The notes under the pieces were generated by a model. It did no database searches. It saw only the letters and a program-made list of their open reading frames with translations, and had not been told where the DNA came from. A stretch of DNA of 33,593 nucleotides from JBPOJN01 sp052033505. GTDB lineage: Bacteria > UBA10199 > JACPAL01 > GCA-016699445. The stretch is taken from NCBI GenBank assembly GCA_052033505.1, contig JBPOJN010000076.1, forward strand, positions 1 to 33,593, read 5' to 3'. A program made the position numbers and the translations under genes. Of the stretch, positions 22,671 through 30,908 are shown piece by piece. Numbering within the stretch: the stretch's first letter is position 1; every line of letters begins with the position of its first letter.

Positions 22671-23582
22671 TCACCATTTAATACGTTTTCGGAAACGGTA
22701 ACGTATCACGATCGCAATTGCATTCATCGTGAGCGTCATGACCAGCAATACCAGCCCCGCAGCCGCCGCGTTCAAGTGAAACGCGGCCTGAGGACGCGAG
22801 ATCCAATTGAACATCTGGATTGGCAACGCCGTATAAGGCGATTTCAACCACTCAAAAGACACGAACGGAAACTGCGTGGTCACCGGCGATCCCGGCAAGA
22901 ACGCGATGAATGTCAATGCCCCGATCGTAATCAAAGGCGCGCTTTCACCGATGGCGCGAGAAAGCGAAATAATGACACCCGTCAGGATACCGCCCACCGA
23001 ATACGGCAGAATATGGTGCTGGATGACCTGCCATTTCGTTGCCCCCACCGCCGCCGCGGCTTCTCGAATGCTGACCGGGATCGCACGGATAGCTTCACGG
23101 GTCGCGGAAATCACGATCGGAAGCACTAAGAGTCCCAAAGTCAAACCGGCGGTCAACACGCTCTGGCCCAAATGCAGTTTATAGACGAAAAGCCCCAGCG
23201 CCATGAGTCCATAGACGATCGAAGGAACGCCCGCGAGGTTATTGATATTGATTTCGATCAACGTCGTGATGCGGTTCTTCGGCGCGTATTCCTCCAGGTA
23301 AATCCCGGCCGCGACCCCCAACGGAATCGCCGCACAGGCCGTCACGAACATAATGAGCGAAGTCCCGACCCAAGCCGACAAAATGCCTGCCTTTTCTGGA
23401 AAACGGGACGGAAAGGCTGTGAAGAAATCCCAAGACAGGCGCGACGCACCGTCGCGCACCAGATCGGAGATGAGCAGATAAAGCGTCTGCAGGCAGAACA
23501 GCATGGCGATCAGGCCCAGTACGGCGAATAGGAAATCCTGGGCCTTGTTTCGAGCGACGATTTTTTGGAGATGCTTCCGCAT
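22671..23582 (-). CDS. pstA: Phosphate ABC transporter permease PstA
   Basis: 303 residues with six membrane helices and the ABC permease EAA loop REAIRAIPVSIREAAAAVGATKWQV, plus YLEEYAPKNRITTLIEININNLAGVPSIVYG, which is typical PstA. The ATG at 23582 is preferred over an adjacent TTG because AAGGAGG lies 7 nt before it. Its A is shared with the pstC stop (TGATG), so the two permeases are translated by coupling. It pairs with PstC to form the membrane channel. Confidence 0.97.
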   Translation of the reverse strand: MRKHLQKIVARNKAQDFLFAVLGLIAMLFCLQTLYLLISDLVRDGASRLSWDFFTAFPSRFPEKAGILSAWVGTSLIMFVTACAAIPLGVAAGIYLEEYAPKNRITTLIEININNLAGVPSIVYGLMALGLFVYKLHLGQSVLTAGLTLGLLVLPIVISATREAIRAIPVSIREAAAAVGATKWQVIQHHILPYSVGGILTGVIISLSRAIGESAPLITIGALTFIAFLPGSPVTTQFPFVSFEWLKSPYTALPIQMFNWISRPQAAFHLNAAAAGLVLLVMTLTMNAIAIVIRYRFRKRIKW

Positions 23583-24499
23583 CAATACGCCTCCTTGAAT
23601 CTTTTCCTCAAAAAATAACCCATGACATTAAAGATCAAAGTCATCGCCATGAGTGTCAGCCCTGCCGCGAAAATCGTCTGATACCCGACGCTACCGTGGG
23701 GCAGATCGCCCAAGCTCACCTGTACGATATAAGCCGTGATCGTCTCCGCCGGCTGCTTGGGGTTCCAGGTCAGGTTCGGCTGCATGCCCGCGGCGATCGC
23801 GACCACCATCGTCTCGCCGATCGCGCGCGAAAAAGCCAAGATATAGGCGGCGCTCATGCCGGAAAACGCCGAGGGCATGATGACCTTGACCGCCGTCTGG
23901 AACCGCGTCGCGCCCATCGCGTAGGAGCCCTCGCGAATATTCATCGGTACAGCGCGCATGGCATCCTCGCTCAAAGAGCTCACGTAAGGCACGATCATGA
24001 TGCCGATCACAAGACCGGCCGAAAGCATGTTGAAGCCCGGCAGGTCCGGGATGATTTTTTGCAGCAAAGGCGTCACGAACAGAAGCGCAAAATACCCGTA
24101 GACCACGGTCGGCACCGCGCTCAACAACTCGAGCATCGGCTTGACGACCTCACGCACTTTGTGGGGTGCGTATTCGCTGAGGTAAATCGCGACCAAGGTC
24201 CCGACCGGCACCGCTAACGTCAGCGCCACGATCGTCGTCACGATGGTCCCGGAGATGAGCGGAAGAATCCCGTAGTGAGCCTCGGAAAAAAGCGGAGTCC
24301 ATTGCGTATCGGTGAAAAAATCCTTCAAAGAAACATTCTGAAAAAAACCGATCGATTCGTAGACCAAAATGCCGACGATCCCCACCGTAATGAGGACGGA
24401 AGAAAAGGCCGCTAAGAACAGCAGTCCTTGAATGCCTTTCTCCGCCCAGTAGCGGCGCTTGGCCTTCGCGGAAAATAAGAGGGGGCCGTCCATTTCCAT
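23582..24499 (-). CDS. pstC: Phosphate ABC transporter permease PstC
   Basis: 305 residues from the ATG at 24499; a GTG at 24538 would add 13 residues but has only a distant AAGGA. The ATG has GAGGGGG 5 nt upstream, and both elements sit in a strong stem-loop (24478-24512). Six membrane helices, with AIYLSEYAPHKVREVVKPMLELLSAVPTVVYG and the EAA loop DAMRAVPMNIREGSYAMGATRFQT, identify PstC. It ends in TGATG shared with pstA. It starts about 55 bp after pstS. Confidence 0.96.
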   Translation of the reverse strand: MEMDGPLLFSAKAKRRYWAEKGIQGLLFLAAFSSVLITVGIVGILVYESIGFFQNVSLKDFFTDTQWTPLFSEAHYGILPLISGTIVTTIVALTLAVPVGTLVAIYLSEYAPHKVREVVKPMLELLSAVPTVVYGYFALLFVTPLLQKIIPDLPGFNMLSAGLVIGIMIVPYVSSLSEDAMRAVPMNIREGSYAMGATRFQTAVKVIMPSAFSGMSAAYILAFSRAIGETMVVAIAAGMQPNLTWNPKQPAETITAYIVQVSLGDLPHGSVGYQTIFAAGLTLMAMTLIFNVMGYFLRKRFKEAY

Positions 24500-24512
24500 G
24501 GCGGCCCCCTCT
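24478..24512 (-). promoter_or_regulatory. Stem-loop enclosing the pstC ribosome site and start codon
   Basis: Perfect 11-bp arms AGAGGGGGCCG (24512-24502 on the minus strand) and CGGCCCCCTCT (24488-24478) enclose a 13-nt loop holding ATGGAAATG, the probable pstC start. The pairing is nearly all G:C. In the transcript it would hide the GAGGGGG ribosome site. It lies in the pstS-pstC junction, where binding-protein operons commonly reduce expression of downstream permease genes. No T-run follows, so it is not a plain terminator. Confidence 0.7.
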
Positions 24513-24554
24513 AACGTGTTCGGCAGATCAATTGCCACAAGTTTTAGAACGTCC

Positions 24555-25553
24555 TTAAAACTTAGCTTCCTTGGCCAAAAGATCCTGGATCTTCAGACCG
24601 ACTTCGGAGTGGCCCGCAAAGACCGTTCCCAATTTTCTTTTTTGGAAATTCGCCGTGGCCATCGAATACGCTTCGGCGGGAAGGGCGATGTATTTGACCG
24701 ACGGGACCAATGTCGCGGCCTTTTGCAGGTAGAACTCCACGAACTCCTTGACCGCGGGTTTATCGATCGATTTTTCGCTCACATAAATAAAGATGGGGCG
24801 CGACAGCGGCGCGTACGTCCCATTTTCGACGGTCTGAGGGCTGGGCAAAACCGCGCCCTTGCCCTGATCGATGCCGACGGCTTTCAGCTTCGACTGGTTT
24901 TCCGCGTAGTAGGCGTAACCGAAATAACCCAAGGCGTATTTGTCGTTCGCCACGCCTTGCACAAGGACGTTGTCATCCTCGCTCGCGGTGTAATCGCCGC
25001 GGCTCGACTTCGCCGCGCCGACTACCGCTTCGGTGAAATAGTCGAACGTGCCGGAATCCGATCCCGCACCGTAAAGCTTGATCGGTTGATCGGGCCATTC
25101 GGGACGGACCTGATTCCACTTCATGATCTTCCCTTGCGCCGCCGGTTCCCAGATTTTTTTCAACTCCGCGACGGTCATGTTTGCCGCCCAGGTGTTCTGC
25201 GGGTTCACGACGACGGTCAGGGCGTCATAGGCCACGGGCAACTCCACGAACTTGACCGAACCTTCGATGTAGCAGGCATCCATTTCTTTTTTCTGGATCG
25301 GGCGCGAGGCGTCGGAGACATCGATCTCGCCGCGGCAGAATTTCTTGAACCCGCCGCCGGTGCCCGAGATGCCGACGGTCACGCGCACGGCTCCCTTCTT
25401 GGAGTTTTGGAACTCCTCCGCGACGGCTTCCGTGATCGGGTAAACCGTGCTGGAACCGTCGATTTTGATCGTTTCGACCGCGTGAGCCTTCACGCCGATG
25501 GACGCGACGGTCACAAGCACCGCTAAAGCCGTTTTGATTTTATGTGTTTTCAT
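24555..25553 (-). CDS. pstS: Periplasmic phosphate-binding protein PstS
   Basis: 332 residues. Signal peptide MKTHKIKTALAVLVTVASIGVKAHA, then IKIDGSSTVYPITEAVAEEF, the phosphate-binding P-loop-like motif of PstS. ISGTGGGFKKFCRGEIDVSDASRPI and GSDSGTFDYFTEAVVG complete the ligand pocket. It captures phosphate in the periplasm and delivers it to PstCA. CGGAG lies 6 nt before the ATG. It follows the porin gene by 26 bp on the same strand. Confidence 0.97.
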   Translation of the reverse strand: MKTHKIKTALAVLVTVASIGVKAHAVETIKIDGSSTVYPITEAVAEEFQNSKKGAVRVTVGISGTGGGFKKFCRGEIDVSDASRPIQKKEMDACYIEGSVKFVELPVAYDALTVVVNPQNTWAANMTVAELKKIWEPAAQGKIMKWNQVRPEWPDQPIKLYGAGSDSGTFDYFTEAVVGAAKSSRGDYTASEDDNVLVQGVANDKYALGYFGYAYYAENQSKLKAVGIDQGKGAVLPSPQTVENGTYAPLSRPIFIYVSEKSIDKPAVKEFVEFYLQKAATLVPSVKYIALPAEAYSMATANFQKRKLGTVFAGHSEVGLKIQDLLAKEAKF

Positions 25554-25579
25554 GTTTTTCTCCGGGGCTTTTTTTAACG

Positions 25580-26758
25580 TTAAAAGATTAAGTTCATTTG
25601 CGTGCGGACGCGATGGTCGTTCAAATTAAGACCGCGATTGTTCATGAGCAAGGAATAATCCAACTGAAACTTGATGCCGTGGCCCGCCACGAAATAATTC
25701 AAGCCCACGGCGTGCTCGTATTGGTTCGCGACCGCATCCGTAAAGATCGTCGCATTGGTGCGGCCGATCACTTCCAGGTGTGTCGGGATCACGAAATAAC
25801 CGACCTGGCCGTTATAACCCCAGTTCGTGTGCTTCGTGCCTTCGTGCGAACGCGACATCATGGCCGCGGCTTGCGCCGAGAAGCCCCGATATTTGAAACC
25901 CGCATCCAAAGTCCCGTGACTCGCCTTCGCGTTCGCCGCAATCGTACCGCCTTGGATCGCGCTAGCGCCTTCGTTGAAAACATACGCGAGACCCATGCCG
26001 AAGTTCGGCGTCTGGGAATTTCCGACATCAGATTCGGAATATTGATATTCACCCAAAATAGGCATGTTGAGTCGCGTACCGATCATCAAACCCTGGTTGC
26101 GATTGATGGTGTTTGCGCCGTCGCCGTTCATCAAAAAAACATCATATTGCATGCCATCGGGCCAGATCGCTCCGTGGAAATCCACGCCCAAGTCGCGTCC
26201 GAAATCGAAAAATCCTGTCGCGAGCGACCGGTCGACGAATTGCTGCTTGGTCGAGGACGTGAGTTGCTGGTGGAGGTAAGGGACTTTGAATTGACCCACG
26301 CGGATGCCGAAGAAATCATACGGCACGTAATCGACGTAGTAGTCGTTCAACGTCGCGAGCCCCGAAGTCGTACCGCTCGTCACGGCATTAGTCGTGGTCG
26401 TACAGCCGGCGTTCGTACAGACGGCGGCCGTCGAGGTGCTGTTCCGGGTCGCGAGATTCATCTCGAAGCCGAATTTGAGTTTTTTCTTAAGCGTATGCCC
26501 GTCAATGCGGAGTTCGCCGCGGCTGACCGAAAACGTGTCGTTGTCGGCCGCGCCTTCGAGGCCGTTATAGGTGAATCGCGCGCCCAAGCGGCCTTGGATG
26601 TGGACCAAGTTGTCGCCGTTGCCGATGTTCAAGCCTTCGCCGACCTTGTATTGCAGGCGGATTTCGTCGTCGGCGAAGAGTTTCGCTGGCGCCAGACTTA
26701 CGAGGAGCGCCGCTAAGGTCAGGACCGTCGCGGATACTCGGATGCGTCTTAACTTCAT
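25580..26758 (-). CDS. Phosphate-selective porin, OprO/OprP family
   Basis: 392 residues from the ATG at 26758, preceded by AAAGGAGA; frame upstream is unused. Signal peptide MKLRRIRVSATVLTLAALLVSLAPAKLFA. The mature protein is a 16-strand-type barrel with VHIQGRLGARFTYNG, SVSRGELRIDGHTLKKKLKFGFEMNLA, DYYVDYVPYDFFGIRVGQFKVPYLHQQLTSS and DRSLATGFFDFGRDLGVDFHG, the OprP/OprO landmarks, and ends in a final aromatic strand (RVRTQMNLIF). A loop has a Thr/Ser-rich insertion with two cysteines. It would let phosphate cross the outer membrane. Position directly before pstS supports that role. Confidence 0.92.
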   Translation of the reverse strand: MKLRRIRVSATVLTLAALLVSLAPAKLFADDEIRLQYKVGEGLNIGNGDNLVHIQGRLGARFTYNGLEGAADNDTFSVSRGELRIDGHTLKKKLKFGFEMNLATRNSTSTAAVCTNAGCTTTTNAVTSGTTSGLATLNDYYVDYVPYDFFGIRVGQFKVPYLHQQLTSSTKQQFVDRSLATGFFDFGRDLGVDFHGAIWPDGMQYDVFLMNGDGANTINRNQGLMIGTRLNMPILGEYQYSESDVGNSQTPNFGMGLAYVFNEGASAIQGGTIAANAKASHGTLDAGFKYRGFSAQAAAMMSRSHEGTKHTNWGYNGQVGYFVIPTHLEVIGRTNATIFTDAVANQYEHAVGLNYFVAGHGIKFQLDYSLLMNNRGLNLNDHRVRTQMNLIF

Positions 26759-26828
26759 AATGTCTCCTTTGGATTGAATTTCGATTCTAAAATTGCGCGC
26801 ACTATTCAACCCTGGAAGAGACGGAAAA

Positions 26829-26846
26829 ATGAAGTCTATGTGACAA
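26829..26846 (-). promoter_or_regulatory. Weak Pho-box-like direct repeat upstream of the porin
   Basis: On the minus strand, directly after the receiver gene's stop, TTGTCAC-ATAG-ACTTCAT follows the 7-4-7 layout of the PhoB box (CTGTCAT repeats). It matches 5/7 in the first half and 4/7 in the second. Location before a phosphate porin makes it plausible; the match alone would not. Confidence 0.3.
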
Positions 26847-27224
26847 TCAAGCAACGCGGCGGATTTCTTCGACCAAGGTTTTCATCGTGAACGTGCCCTT
26901 GGGCAGATAGAGATCGGCGCCTAAAGCGAGTCCCTTTTCGATGTCCTCGCGCGTGCCTTTAGCCGAAACGATAATGAGCGGAATGCCGCGGAACTCATCG
27001 GAAGACTTGAGATAACGGCACATTTCGTAGCCGTCGAGCGTGGGCATCATCAGATCCAGCAAGATCACGTCGGGCCGGCTGTCTTCCTCCAGCCCCCAAA
27101 CCGCATTGATCCCGGAAGGCGCGGTCACGACCCGATACCCGGCGCGGCTCAAATTATAAGAAATCATCTCCAAAACGTCGGCGTCGTCGTCGATCACGAG
27201 AATTTTTTTCGCGTTATTTTCCAT
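26847..27224 (-). CDS. Single-domain response regulator (receiver only)
   Basis: 125 residues, one complete CheY-like receiver and nothing else. The acidic pocket is DDD at 12-14, the phospho-acceptor is Asp57 in ILLDLMMP, with Ser87 (VSAKG) and Lys109 (YLPKG). The ATG has a strong AGGAGG site upstream. There is no DNA-binding domain, so it is not a PhoB by itself. It heads the porin-pst run on the same strand, 88 bp before the porin. No histidine kinase is in the window. A role in phosphate signalling is inferred from position. Confidence 0.92.
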   Translation of the reverse strand: MENNAKKILVIDDDADVLEMISYNLSRAGYRVVTAPSGINAVWGLEEDSRPDVILLDLMMPTLDGYEMCRYLKSSDEFRGIPLIIVSAKGTREDIEKGLALGADLYLPKGTFTMKTLVEEIRRVA

Positions 27225-27277
27225 AAGTCCTCCTAGCCCTTGACGGTACTCAGGAGAGAGTGACAGGAATGTGGAGA

Positions 27278-27324
27278 TTAGGAAAAGATGTGGTTTCTCG
27301 GGGGATTACGCAACCTTTTCCTAA
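27278..27324. repeat. 10-bp inverted repeat in the divergent gap before the RelA/SpoT-like gene
   Basis: TTAGGAAAAG (27278-27287) is the exact reverse complement of CTTTTCCTAA (27315-27324), with 27 bp between. The right arm touches the AAAGGAG (27323-27329) that lies before the RelA/SpoT-like gene. It could be an operator in the divergent promoter region or a leader stem near the ribosome site. Confidence 0.5.
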
Positions 27325-27343
27325 AGGAGACGAAACATAGAAC

Positions 27344-28561
27344 ATGCCCCCTGTTGCTATTCCCCCACAGGCTCTCGCTCGCGTCCAACGCTCCATGCAT
27401 TCCACGGGCGCTATACTTTCACAACCTCTCACCCGGCACATTGCGCATCTTTACTATGAGTTTATCCGTATCCAACAGGCGACCGCCAAGCCCGTTCAAA
27501 ACACGAAAGCGCTCGTCGAGCTAACCGCTCATTTCGTTCAGCTCTTGGAACAAGGCCTTACAGATGACGCTCTGATTCAGCGCGCAGAACTCGCGGAAGA
27601 AACATTGAGAGAAATCAGAGAGCTGAGAGGTTCCAAAAATTTCTTCAAAGCCTCCATCGACACTTTCTATCAAGCCGTATCGGACATGAACACCGAGAGA
27701 AAAGGGTTCGTGGGGATTCTGTGCACCACGTTGGATCAATACCGCCAAAGACGAGACGCCGAAGAGGCTAGATTCCTACAACCTTATCATGTTTACCGCG
27801 ATAGCCTACGCTCTCTCATCACGGATGCCGTCGTAAGCTCAGGAAACCGCGGAATTCATTCCCGCATTGAAGAGCGAATCAAACGGGACGTATTGGCCAA
27901 AATACAGAACCGCGCCTGGAGTGACATGAACGGCCTTTATGATCTGGTCGGCTTTCGGATCATTGTAGGAAATCAAATGGAAGTGGACGTCGCCGCCTCT
28001 CTCATCGCAGGCGCACTCCGTACCCACGCAGAGGCGGCGCTGGCGAATTCAACCCTGCCCTATTACTTTGCCGTCGACACGATCAGGACGCATCTTCCCA
28101 TCCATGAGGAAATGACGCCGGAACCTCTTCGGAATGGAAATGAAGTCACGGTTTATAACGGCGGGGGCTACCGTGCGAAACACGTTCGCGTGGATTGCGC
28201 CCTCAGAGGGAGTCGGTTTCCTGTCGCTGAGATTCAAATCATGAGCGCTGGAATGTACTCTTGGGCAAAAATTCAAAGAGAGCTGATTTACAAAGAGGAT
28301 CAAGTTCCAACCCTCGTGAAGGAAGCCATCAACGCCTACTGCCATTCCGCCGCCGATTATATCCTGGGAATGGAAGAGGGGGAGCTTGGACTCGAAATCC
28401 CCGATTTTGCGCAGGTCGATCTCTTGGACGGCATCGGCAACGAAACAGTACGATCAGCGATTTTAGACCGTATCGCCGATATGGATGACCTTTTGCGCCA
28501 CCCTCCTTTCGCCCTCCTGCGAGTGAGAAGTTCCCAGCGCTTTCCGGCCGTCAGTCCGTAA
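27344..28561 (+). CDS. RelA/SpoT synthetase-fold protein
   Basis: 405 residues. An N-terminal helical region (1-150, unrecognised) precedes a domain that follows small alarmone synthetases in order. It has HSRIEERIKRDVLAKIQ (171-187), LYDLVGFRIIV with Asp200, YNGGGYRAKHVRVD with Tyr276, and FPVAEIQIMSAGMYSWAKIQ with Glu296 and Gln298, then ELIYKED. These match the SR-x-K, D-x-x-G-x-R, NGYRSxH and EIQIRT motifs of ppGpp synthetases. Two usual basic residues differ: the Lys after SRI is Glu, and the Arg of EIQIRT is Met. No HD hydrolase, TGS or ACT domain. Start ATG at 27344 is forced by a TAG two codons upstream. AT-richer than its surroundings. Enzymatic activity is inferred only. Confidence 0.78.
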   Translation: MPPVAIPPQALARVQRSMHSTGAILSQPLTRHIAHLYYEFIRIQQATAKPVQNTKALVELTAHFVQLLEQGLTDDALIQRAELAEETLREIRELRGSKNFFKASIDTFYQAVSDMNTERKGFVGILCTTLDQYRQRRDAEEARFLQPYHVYRDSLRSLITDAVVSSGNRGIHSRIEERIKRDVLAKIQNRAWSDMNGLYDLVGFRIIVGNQMEVDVAASLIAGALRTHAEAALANSTLPYYFAVDTIRTHLPIHEEMTPEPLRNGNEVTVYNGGGYRAKHVRVDCALRGSRFPVAEIQIMSAGMYSWAKIQRELIYKEDQVPTLVKEAINAYCHSAADYILGMEEGELGLEIPDFAQVDLLDGIGNETVRSAILDRIADMDDLLRHPPFALLRVRSSQRFPAVSP

Positions 28562-28644
28562 CTTTTCTTGACGAGAGCCGAGAATTTCTTCAGGTGTGCT
28601 GAATTGAACCAGTTTTGGGGAATTTGCTGAGAGGGACACTGTTT

Positions 28645-29481
28645 ATGACGAGAATTCCAACGCCAGTGGGATCGATCCTGCCCGTACTCGCGCAAGCTCC
28701 TGGGCTTGCCCCCACGGGTTCGCTTCCTAAAGAAACACGCCCGGCGGTATTTCCCAACGCTACGGGGCGTTTCGATAGCCCTCTGCCTCTTAATTTAGTC
28801 AGCGCCTTCCGCCGGGACATGCAGGGCATTGGAAAACCTCAACGAAGATTGATCAGATATTTGAGAAGGGATGTAGCTGTTCCTCCTTTCAAAGATGTCA
28901 CTCAGGCCATTGATGATTTAACCGCTCGCCTTAAAAAGGCTTCCGCGAGATTAGCCGAAATCGAAAAAGAGCCTCCCAGTGACGCTTTACCGGATGTCCT
29001 GAAAGGCTCTCGAAGTGAGTTGGAAGAGGCTTCAAAAATCGTTCAAACCGCTCGAGAAGATCTCCTTATTTTTTCTCCCTCCGAGGCAGCGGATATTCCG
29101 TATGGTCTGCTGGACAGAGTTTATCAGGCCATACTACCCCTTAAAAGACTGGCTCGAGAATTAAACACGGCCCCGGTACTCGGCATCGTCGGCATAATGG
29201 ATAAGATCCAAACCCAACTGAACAAGAATCAAAGTCTTCTAACTAATTCCGCGATCCACCATCCGGCCGTTCAGCGCTTGATTACAGAGGTCAAAAAAAC
29301 CATCTTAGAGATTCAGGATCGTTACAGAAGCACTTCGAAAGATCCTTCTTTCCGGGTTAAACCCAGTGATAATCCTGACATGAAGAAACAATACGGCTGG
29401 TGCTTACCCGAAACATACGAACCTGTACTGGAACGATTAGGTGTCATCCTCGCTTCTCAAGCAAAAAGTCTAATTTCTTGA
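28645..29481 (+). CDS. Helical protein of unknown function, downstream of the RelA/SpoT-like gene
   Basis: 278 residues from the ATG at 28645 (GAGAGGG 9 nt upstream). The N-terminus is Pro-rich and disordered (MTRIPTPVGSILPVLAQAPG). The rest is helical: DDLTARLKKASARLAEIEKE and SELEEASKIVQTAREDLLIF are coiled-coil-like, and VQRLITEVKKTILEIQDRYR is a further helix. It ends in WCLPETYEPVLERLGVILAS. No family recognised. It follows the RelA/SpoT-like gene by 83 bp and shares its AT-rich composition, so a functional link (partner, antitoxin or immunity) is possible but unproven. Confidence 0.7.
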   Translation: MTRIPTPVGSILPVLAQAPGLAPTGSLPKETRPAVFPNATGRFDSPLPLNLVSAFRRDMQGIGKPQRRLIRYLRRDVAVPPFKDVTQAIDDLTARLKKASARLAEIEKEPPSDALPDVLKGSRSELEEASKIVQTAREDLLIFSPSEAADIPYGLLDRVYQAILPLKRLARELNTAPVLGIVGIMDKIQTQLNKNQSLLTNSAIHHPAVQRLITEVKKTILEIQDRYRSTSKDPSFRVKPSDNPDMKKQYGWCLPETYEPVLERLGVILASQAKSLIS

Positions 29482-29558
29482 AATAGCCTCTCCGATTCAC
29501 TACGCTGCTTCACACAAGTAGAATCAGTCAGTCGTACAAAATCAACGAGGCTTAAGTC

Positions 29559-30068
29559 ATGTCGAACACCGATGTTTTCGCAGGAGCCGTGATCACGACG
29601 AAAGTGAAGGAAGTCGTCGCGTGGGGACGGAAAAATTCTCTGTGGCCGATGCCGTATGCGACCGCGTGTTGCGGTATCGAATTCATGGGGACGGTGTCGT
29701 CTTATTTCGACATCTCGCGCTTCGGCGCCGAGCTCGTGCGGTTTTCGCCGCGCCAAGCGGATCTCCTGATCGTATTAGGCACCATCAACTACAAACAGGC
29801 TCCCATCTTAAAACGCATCTACGAACAAATGTGCGAACCCAAGTGGGTCATCTCCGCGGGCGCCTGCGCGTCTTCCGGCGGGTTTTACAATAATTACAGC
29901 GTGGTCCAAGGCATCGACGAAATCATCCCGGTCGACGTCTACGTCCCTGGCTGCCCTCCGCGCCCCGAGGCGATTTTGAACGCCGTCATGAAGGTCCAAG
30001 AAAAAATCGAAAAAGGGGCCCACCATGAAAACCCGTCCGAGCTTCCCTCAGCGTCTTCGGCCGCTTAA
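29559..30068 (+). CDS. nuoB: NADH-quinone oxidoreductase subunit B
   Basis: 169 residues. Subunit B of complex I carries the terminal [4Fe-4S] cluster N2 that passes electrons to quinone. All four ligands are present: adjacent Cys37-Cys38 (ATACCGIEF), Cys103 (SAGACASSGG) and Cys132 (VPGCPPRPE). FGAELVRFSPRQADLLIVLGTI and VVQGIDEIIPVDVYVPGCPP are family text. No nuoA, C or D lies beside it, which is unusual since these normally form an operon. Start at 29559, with a weak GAGG upstream. The last 44 bp overlap the next gene. Confidence 0.96.
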   Translation: MSNTDVFAGAVITTKVKEVVAWGRKNSLWPMPYATACCGIEFMGTVSSYFDISRFGAELVRFSPRQADLLIVLGTINYKQAPILKRIYEQMCEPKWVISAGACASSGGFYNNYSVVQGIDEIIPVDVYVPGCPPRPEAILNAVMKVQEKIEKGAHHENPSELPSASSAA

Positions 30069-30831
30069 AGTTTTTCTCGTCTTTCTTATCCTTATTGTCT
30101 GTGACGCCCTTCCGCGGATTTCTTTCGCCGCTGACGGAGTCGACGCCACCGCGGCGGAAAACGCCTACGCCGCTTACCTGGCCGCTCCGCGCGGCAAAGA
30201 CGCCGCGATGCTGCTCGCCAAAACCGGCCGCGCGTTGGATGAGGCGAAATCCCGTCTCTATGAAGACGCTGACCGGCGGTGTTATCTGAATAAAAAGAAG
30301 CAAGAGGCACGCCCGGAATGTTTCGAAGCCTATGTCGCGGACCTGAACCGTAAATTCGGCGAAGGGGCGTTTTCCTACCGCGGCGATCAAGTGCAGTTCC
30401 TCTACAATGCGACGCATTTTCGGAAAATCCTGCAGGATTTTCCCGGAAGCCCGTACGAAGCCGAAGCGCGGTTGATGAATCTGCGCGGCGACGCGCTGGT
30501 CTCTGACGATCCGGAAGCGCCGATTGCTAAAGTCGAAGAGTGGTTGCAGTCCTACCCGAAGAGCGAGCTCCGCCCGAAAGCGTTTCTGCTCCTAGGCCGT
30601 CTCCACGCCGATGCTTTCGTCACGCTGAAAAACGGCGGCATGATCCTGATCAATGGTAAGGTCAACAACCAAGCCGTCGCCGAACGCCGCCACAAACATC
30701 AAGTCGAGGGTCTCAAAGCCTTCCAAGAAGCCTTCTCCGGCTCCCCCGCCGACGCGGCCGCCGCACGTAAAGAATCCGTGCTGCTCCAAGCGGGAAAAGA
30801 CGACGGGATTTTTTACGGAGTATCCTATTAA
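30025..30831 (+). CDS. Exported tetratricopeptide-like (BamD/YbgF-style) protein
   Basis: 268 residues. The N-terminus has a basic stretch and a hydrophobic signal or anchor (LKVFLVFLILIVCDALPRISFA). The mature part is helical: RKILQDFPGSPYEAEARLMNL and EWLQSYPKSELRPKAFLLLG are the 'F-P-x-S-x-x-x-x-EA' repeats seen in BamD- and YbgF-like TPR proteins. Its ATG lies inside nuoB (44 bp overlap, other frame), so translation is coupled to it. Function unknown; a periplasmic scaffold is the likeliest. Confidence 0.78.
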   Translation: MKTRPSFPQRLRPLKVFLVFLILIVCDALPRISFAADGVDATAAENAYAAYLAAPRGKDAAMLLAKTGRALDEAKSRLYEDADRRCYLNKKKQEARPECFEAYVADLNRKFGEGAFSYRGDQVQFLYNATHFRKILQDFPGSPYEAEARLMNLRGDALVSDDPEAPIAKVEEWLQSYPKSELRPKAFLLLGRLHADAFVTLKNGGMILINGKVNNQAVAERRHKHQVEGLKAFQEAFSGSPADAAAARKESVLLQAGKDDGIFYGVSY

Positions 30832-30908
30832 ATTAAAGCGTCCACTGAACCCCGAACCTAACTTCCTCAAAACCCAGATTTAAGCAAAAGAACACTGGCA
30901 ACACCTGC

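Noticed and set aside
24459..26716. Long plus-strand open frames opposite pstS and the phosphate porin
   Set aside because: Both are shadows of confidently identified genes, with Arg/His/Asp-rich translations and no plausible start context.
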